From Sipunculus nudus (taxonomy: Eukaryota > Annelida > Sipuncula > Golfingiida > Sipunculidae), in NCBI GenBank assembly GCA_026874595.1, contig CM049309.1, positions 25,549,033-25,613,032 of the forward strand: 64,000 nt of DNA, written 5' to 3'. Positions within the stretch are counted from its first letter, which is position 1; each line of letters starts with the position of its first letter. The notes below the pieces were generated by a model. It did no database searches and was not told the origin of the DNA. It was given only the letters and a program-made list of their open reading frames with translations. Shown here piece by piece: positions 59,659 through 64,000 of the stretch. The translations under genes and the position numbers were made by a program.

Positions 59659-60300
59659 TATGTAACCCACTCCACGCAGCTTGCCTTGGCTCAAAGAGGT
59701 CACTACTGGCAGGCTTCCCCTCTGCCCTGCATGCCATCGCCAAGACCCCCCCCCCCCCCCAAACCCCGGTTGGTTGCATTAACTAGATGAATGATATAAT
59801 TTTCTGTATTTGATTCATTCTTATTCTAGGCTTTTGCTACATTTTAGATTTTGGATTGTACCACCAGGATTACATTGATTAAAGTGCACATTTAATTGTG
59901 TCCACAAAGTGGTGTATTGCCATGAAAGTGTGGATGTTAAATCAGATGAGGAATTGCATACTTCAAAAGAGTAAAAACTTCACTAGGTGTGAATTTGAAT
60001 AATAATTCCAATATAAATTATAGCTGAGAAAATAATAAGTATCATGATATTGTTTGTCCCTCATTCAACCCACAGTGTGAATACTTTATTTGAAAAGATG
60101 ATTTTATTTTATCAAATTTACTGAATCTTTATTTCAGTGAATAAAATTAGGCATGTACTGAAAGCTCCAATGTACACAATTTTTTAATAGTGATTCAAGG
60201 AATAATCTTGAAGATGCCATGTTGTAGCAATATATTCTTTTAAATTCAGTTTAAACATTTGTGATTTAAAAATAATAAAATATATGTGTATGCATTATAT
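59659..60300 (+). mobile_element. Family T internal piece, continued
   Basis: TATGTAACCCACTCCACGCA onward matches 50478-51110, with a 15-C run at 59746-59760. No 3' end; it passes into a TA tract and the array at 60310. Confidence 0.8.
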
Positions 60301-61140
60301 ATATATATATGTGATGGCTGGAGGTTCTGTTAAATGATGTGATGTCTGGAGGCCTTTGGCTGTGAATTTAATGTCTAAAAGCTCATCCATGTGAGTGGTC
60401 ATGATGTCTGGAGGCTTTTTGCTGTGAATGTGATGTGTTGAGGCTCATCAATGTGAATGTGATGTCTGGGGGCTCAGGGCTGTAGTCATGATGTCTGGAG
60501 GCTTTTTGCTGTGAATGTGATGTGTAGAGGCTCGTCCATGTGAATGTGATGTCTTGAGGCTCAGGGCTGTCGATGTGATTTCTAGAGGTTCATTGCTGTG
60601 GATATGATGTCTGGAGGCTTTTTTTCTGTGAATGTGATGTGTTGAGGCTCAACCATGTAAATGTGATGTTTTGAGGCTCAGGGCTGTGGTCATGATGTCT
60701 AGATGTTCATTGCTGTGGATATGATGTCTGGAGGCTTTTTGCTGTGAATGTGATGTGTAGAGGCTTATCCATGTGAATGTGATGTCTGGGGGCTCAGGGC
60801 TGTCGATGTGATGTCTAGAGGTTTATTGCTGTGGATATGATGTCTGGAGGCTTTTTGCTGTGAATGTGAATCTTTATTTCAGTGAATAAAATTAGGCATG
60901 TACTGAAAGCTCCAATGTACACAATTTTTTAATAGTGATTCAAGGAATAATCTTGAAGATGCCATGTTGTAGCAATATATTCTTTTAAATTCAGTTTAAA
61001 CATTTGTGATTTAAAAATAATAAAATATATGTGTATGCATTATATATATATATATGTGATGGCTGGAGGTTCTGTTAAATGATGTGATGTCTGGAGGCCT
61101 TTGGCTGTGAATTTAATGTCTAAAAGCTCATCCATGTGAA
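60123..61140. repeat. Segmental duplication, offset 745 bp
   Basis: The segment from GAATCTTTATTTCAGTGAAT at 60123 through TGTGATGGCTGGAGGTTCTG and GTCTAAAAGCTCATCCATGT (about 60391) recurs at 60868-61136 with no difference that I could see. This puts a piece of family T element inside the array. Confidence 0.93.
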
Positions 61141-62560
61141 TGTGATGTCCTGAGGCTAAGGGCTGTGGATTTGATGTCTAGATGTTCATTGCTGTGGATA
61201 TGATGTCTGGAGGCTTTTTGCTGTGAATGTGATGTGTAGAGGCTTATCCATGTGAATGTGATGTCTGGGGGCTCAGGGCTGTCGATGTGATGTCTAGAGG
61301 TTTATTGCTGTGGATATGATGTCTGGAGGCTTTTTGCTGTGAATGTGATGTGTAGAGGCTTATCCATGTGAATGTGATGTCTGGGGGCTCAGGGCTGTGG
61401 ATTTGATGTCTAGAGGTTCATTGCTGTGGATATGATGTCTGGAGGCTTTTTGCTGTGAATGTGATGTGTTGAGGCTCATCCATGTGAATGTGATGTCTGG
61501 GGGCTCAGGGCTGTAGTCATGATGTCTGGAGGCTTTTTGCTGTGAATGTGATGTGTAGAGGCTCGTCCATGTGAATGTGATGTCTTGAGGCTCAGGGCTG
61601 TCGATGTGATGTCTAGAGGTTCATTGCTGTGGATATGATGTCTGGAGGCTTTTTTTCTGTGAATGTGATGTGTTGAGGCTCAACCATGTAAATGTGATGT
61701 TTTGAGGCTCAGGGCTGTGGTCATGATGTCTAGATGTTCATTGCTGTGGATATGATGTCTGGAGGCTTTTTGCTGTGAATGTGATGTGTAGAGGCTCATC
61801 CATGTCTGGGGATTCAGGGCTGTGGTCATGATGTCTCGAGGCTTTTTGCTGTGAATGTGATGTGTAGAGGCTCATCCATGTGAATGTGATGTCTTGAGGC
61901 TCAGGGCTGTCAATGTGATGTCTAGAGGTTTATTGCTGTGGATATGATGTCTGGAGGCTTTTTGCTGTGAATGTGATGTCTTGAGGCTCAACCATGTGAA
62001 TGTGATGTCTTGAGGCTCAGGGCTGTCAATGTGATGTCTAGATGTTCATTGCTGTTGATATGATGTCTGGAGGCTTTTTGCTGTGAATGTGATGTGTTGA
62101 GGCTCATCCATGTGAATGTGATGTCTGGGGGCTCAGGGCTGTGGTCATGATGTCTGGAGGCATTTGGCTGTGACTGTGATGTCGGGAGAGTTGTAACTGT
62201 GACTGTGATGTCAGAAGAGTTTTAACTGTGAATGTGATGTGTGGAAGCTTTTGGCTGTGGTTGTGATGTCTGGAGGCTTTTGGCTGTGACTGTGATGTCG
62301 GGAGTGTTGTAACTGTGACTGTGATGTCAGGAGAGTTTTAACTGTGACTGTGATGTGTGGAAGCTTTTGGCTGTGGTTGTGATGTCTGGAGGCTTTTGGC
62401 TGTGACTGTGATGTCGGGAGAGTTTTAACTGTAGCGGTGATGTATTGAAGCTTTTGGCTGTGGTTGTGTTGTCTGGAGGCTCTTGGCTGTGAATTTGATG
62501 TCTGGAGGCTTTTGGCAAGGGTGTGATGTCTGGAAGCTTTTGTATGTAGATAGATACCTG
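60310..62560. repeat. Hierarchical minisatellite, 29-bp subunits in about 117-bp blocks
   Basis: Subunits are versions of TGATGTCTGGAGGCTTTTTG CTGTGAATG. Four differing subunits (ending GCTTTTTGCTG, GCTCATCCATG, GCTCAGGGCTG, GTTCATTGCTG) make a block that repeats. Larger blocks are copied too: 60432-60750 resembles 61461-61780. The right end (62160-62560) uses a simpler set with GCTTTTGGCTGTG and GGGAGAGTTTTAACTGTG. The minus frame 62327-62584 is not a gene. Confidence 0.93.
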
Positions 62561-63758
62561 AAGCCCTGTGAATCTGATGATCAAGTGAAAAATATCAATA
62601 TTTCTGTAACCATTACATATAGGGCCATGCAGTCAGATCAGTAGCTTTAACTTGCTCTGTGTATTCTCAAGATTACTCTGACACATGCTGATGGATTATT
62701 GACCTCACACGAATAAAGAAAATCCATTATGATTTATCATCCACAGGTGAGACACAGTGTGAATCATCTTTAAAGACCTCTCCATCAGTAGAATCAGTTT
62801 ACAAGGATAATATGGTTAATCTTTTAGAGGGATAACTGATTCAGTTCTGGTCATCTCCAGTTATAACCATCTGTAGAAGTCCTACCAAGTCTGGCAGATA
62901 ATCCTTATCATGGAGGAAGCAGGTTATCTTTATAAATACCAGCCATAGATATTGAAGAATTTCCAACACATTACTCAGGCTTAAAAATGACTCCTGGCTT
63001 TCTGTAAGGGATTAATGGTCTCCTGATTAACAAAATATCATTTTTCTCAAAATGACATATTGATCAGTGTGACAGATATGGTTAGCCCTATTCTCACAGG
63101 CCCTGTGTTTCATGGGATTTCTGTCAGTTGGTCATCAGTTTGTATTGCTATTAATTTATTGTGTTTTCAACTTTTATGATGGCTGCAGGATGTAAGCTTT
63201 CTAATTTAGCATTTAAACCAGTAAGCTTTTTTGAAACACTGGAAATAAATTGTCTGAGACAATTTTTCTGCTTGGTGAAATAATTACTTTCAGGTAACAG
63301 TGTGAATTCAAACTCATTAAGCAAACTCCTGATTGTATAATCAGTTAACAAGGGACTAATACTAATACTAATAAAATCTACCTTTGGAGAATGGAGTTTA
63401 CAGTAATCTGTGATTGTAATAGTACTGTAATATTTTATTTTTTACCTACATAACATGTACACAAATCTTGCTAGTTGCCAGTTGTATGAAAAATCTTTAT
63501 ATGAATTATCATTGTGTCATGACCAACATTACTTGATTCTGTCATTGGCTTTATCCTAATTTTACCAGCTGTAGAAAAAACTTCTGGAGACCAGCAGCTG
63601 AGGAGACTGTTAGCTTTTGTCAGAGTAAATGTTATCATGAGCAATGAATGATCTTTATAAGCTCAGCTGTCAGGTTATGGGCAAGCAAAAGTTAAACAGA
63701 ATCAGACCTTTATTTGTGGAATAATGTATGATTGACTGTAATTCATGACAAACTTAAT
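62561..63758. other. Intronic sequence, no feature recognised
   Basis: No exon or repeat family supported; the minus frame at 63151-63351 shows no known motif. Confidence 0.5.
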
Positions 63759-64000
63759 ATGTTGACATACATAATGTAACATCTGTTACCATATATCTCA
63801 GGATTGGCCTCAGCTATCAGCACCAAACTTAATTTTCATATGTTGACATGCATAATATAACATCTGTTACCATATATCTCAGGATTGGCCTCAGCTATCA
63901 GCACCAAACTTAATTTTCATATGTTGACATGCATAATATAACATCTGTTACAAATATCTCGAGAATGGCCTCAGCTATCAGCATAAAACTTTACATATGT
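63759..64000. repeat. 81-bp tandem repeat running off the right edge
   Basis: ATGTTGACATGCATAATATA ACATCTGTTACCATATATCT CAGGATTGGCCTCAGC starts at 63759, 63840 and 63921, exactly 81 bases apart; the third is cut by the window end. The phrase CTCAGCTATCAGCACCAAAC recalls GAGCTATCATCACCAAATTT in the 40.2-kb element, so this may be the body of a Helitron-like copy. Confidence 0.88.

Larger units (their letters stand above)
36775..64000 (+). other. NAXE: NAXE intron 3 (incomplete)
   Basis: Donor GTAAGT at 36775-36780. No NAXE exon was recognised to the right edge, so this interval is inferred to be intron, at least 27,226 bases. A missed short exon cannot be excluded. Confidence 0.65.

Overview
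The window is animal genomic DNA: AT-rich, intron-dominated and packed with transposons and minisatellites. The tandem-repeat-bearing elements with hairpin ends (5' TTAGCTCAG, 3' CCATGGG..CTTG) fit a marine mollusc, most likely a bivalve; that taxonomic call is inference. I support only one host gene, on the plus strand: NAXE (NAD(P)HX epimerase, also called AIBP, YjeF N-terminal family). Two internal coding exons are visible, at 2713-2821 and 36664-36774, both with good splice signals and residues matching the family. They are separated by a 33,842-base intron. The first exon and the exons after the second visible one are not in the window, so intron 3 is at least 27 kb. No other host gene, tRNA, rRNA or CRISPR array could be supported.

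The rest is repeat. Non-autonomous Helitron/Helentron-like elements dominate. Family T (TTAGCTCAG...CTTG) has complete or partial copies at about 6.4, 10.4-12.2, 12.6-17.2, 23.5-26.7, 28.3-30.8, 36.9-39.9, 40.0-40.2, 43.9-48.5, 49.0-54.6 and 57.4-60.3 kb. Three other families end or begin at 3.78-4.96, 40.19-41.86 and 56.24-57.27 kb. Several carry central tandem repeats of 146-160 bp. One copy sits precisely inside a 52-bp minisatellite, so the neighbouring repeat units give the empty site.

From 15.27 to 22.7 kb there is a nest of DNA transposon-like pieces: a 1,751-bp element with 172-bp inverted ends and an 8-bp target duplication, a 2.75-kb inverted-repeat element, and patches of short degenerate motif arrays. 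From 54.6 to 60.3 kb lie an LTR retrotransposon 3' end (minus strand), a Tigger/pogo transposase pseudogene, and a 1.15-kb non-LTR retrotransposon insertion with an inverted 5' part that encodes a 2A-like peptide.

Minisatellites: 47 bp x 35 (7.76-9.40 kb), 43 bp x 6 (26.9-27.2), 52 bp (28.26-31.58, split by the element above), 58 bp x 17 (31.58-32.59), 35 bp x about 88 (33.53-36.63, ending about 30 bases before the NAXE acceptor), a 29/117-bp hierarchical array (60.3-62.56) and an 81-bp repeat running off the right edge. The long open frames over these arrays are by-products of repeat periods that are not multiples of three and should not be read as genes.
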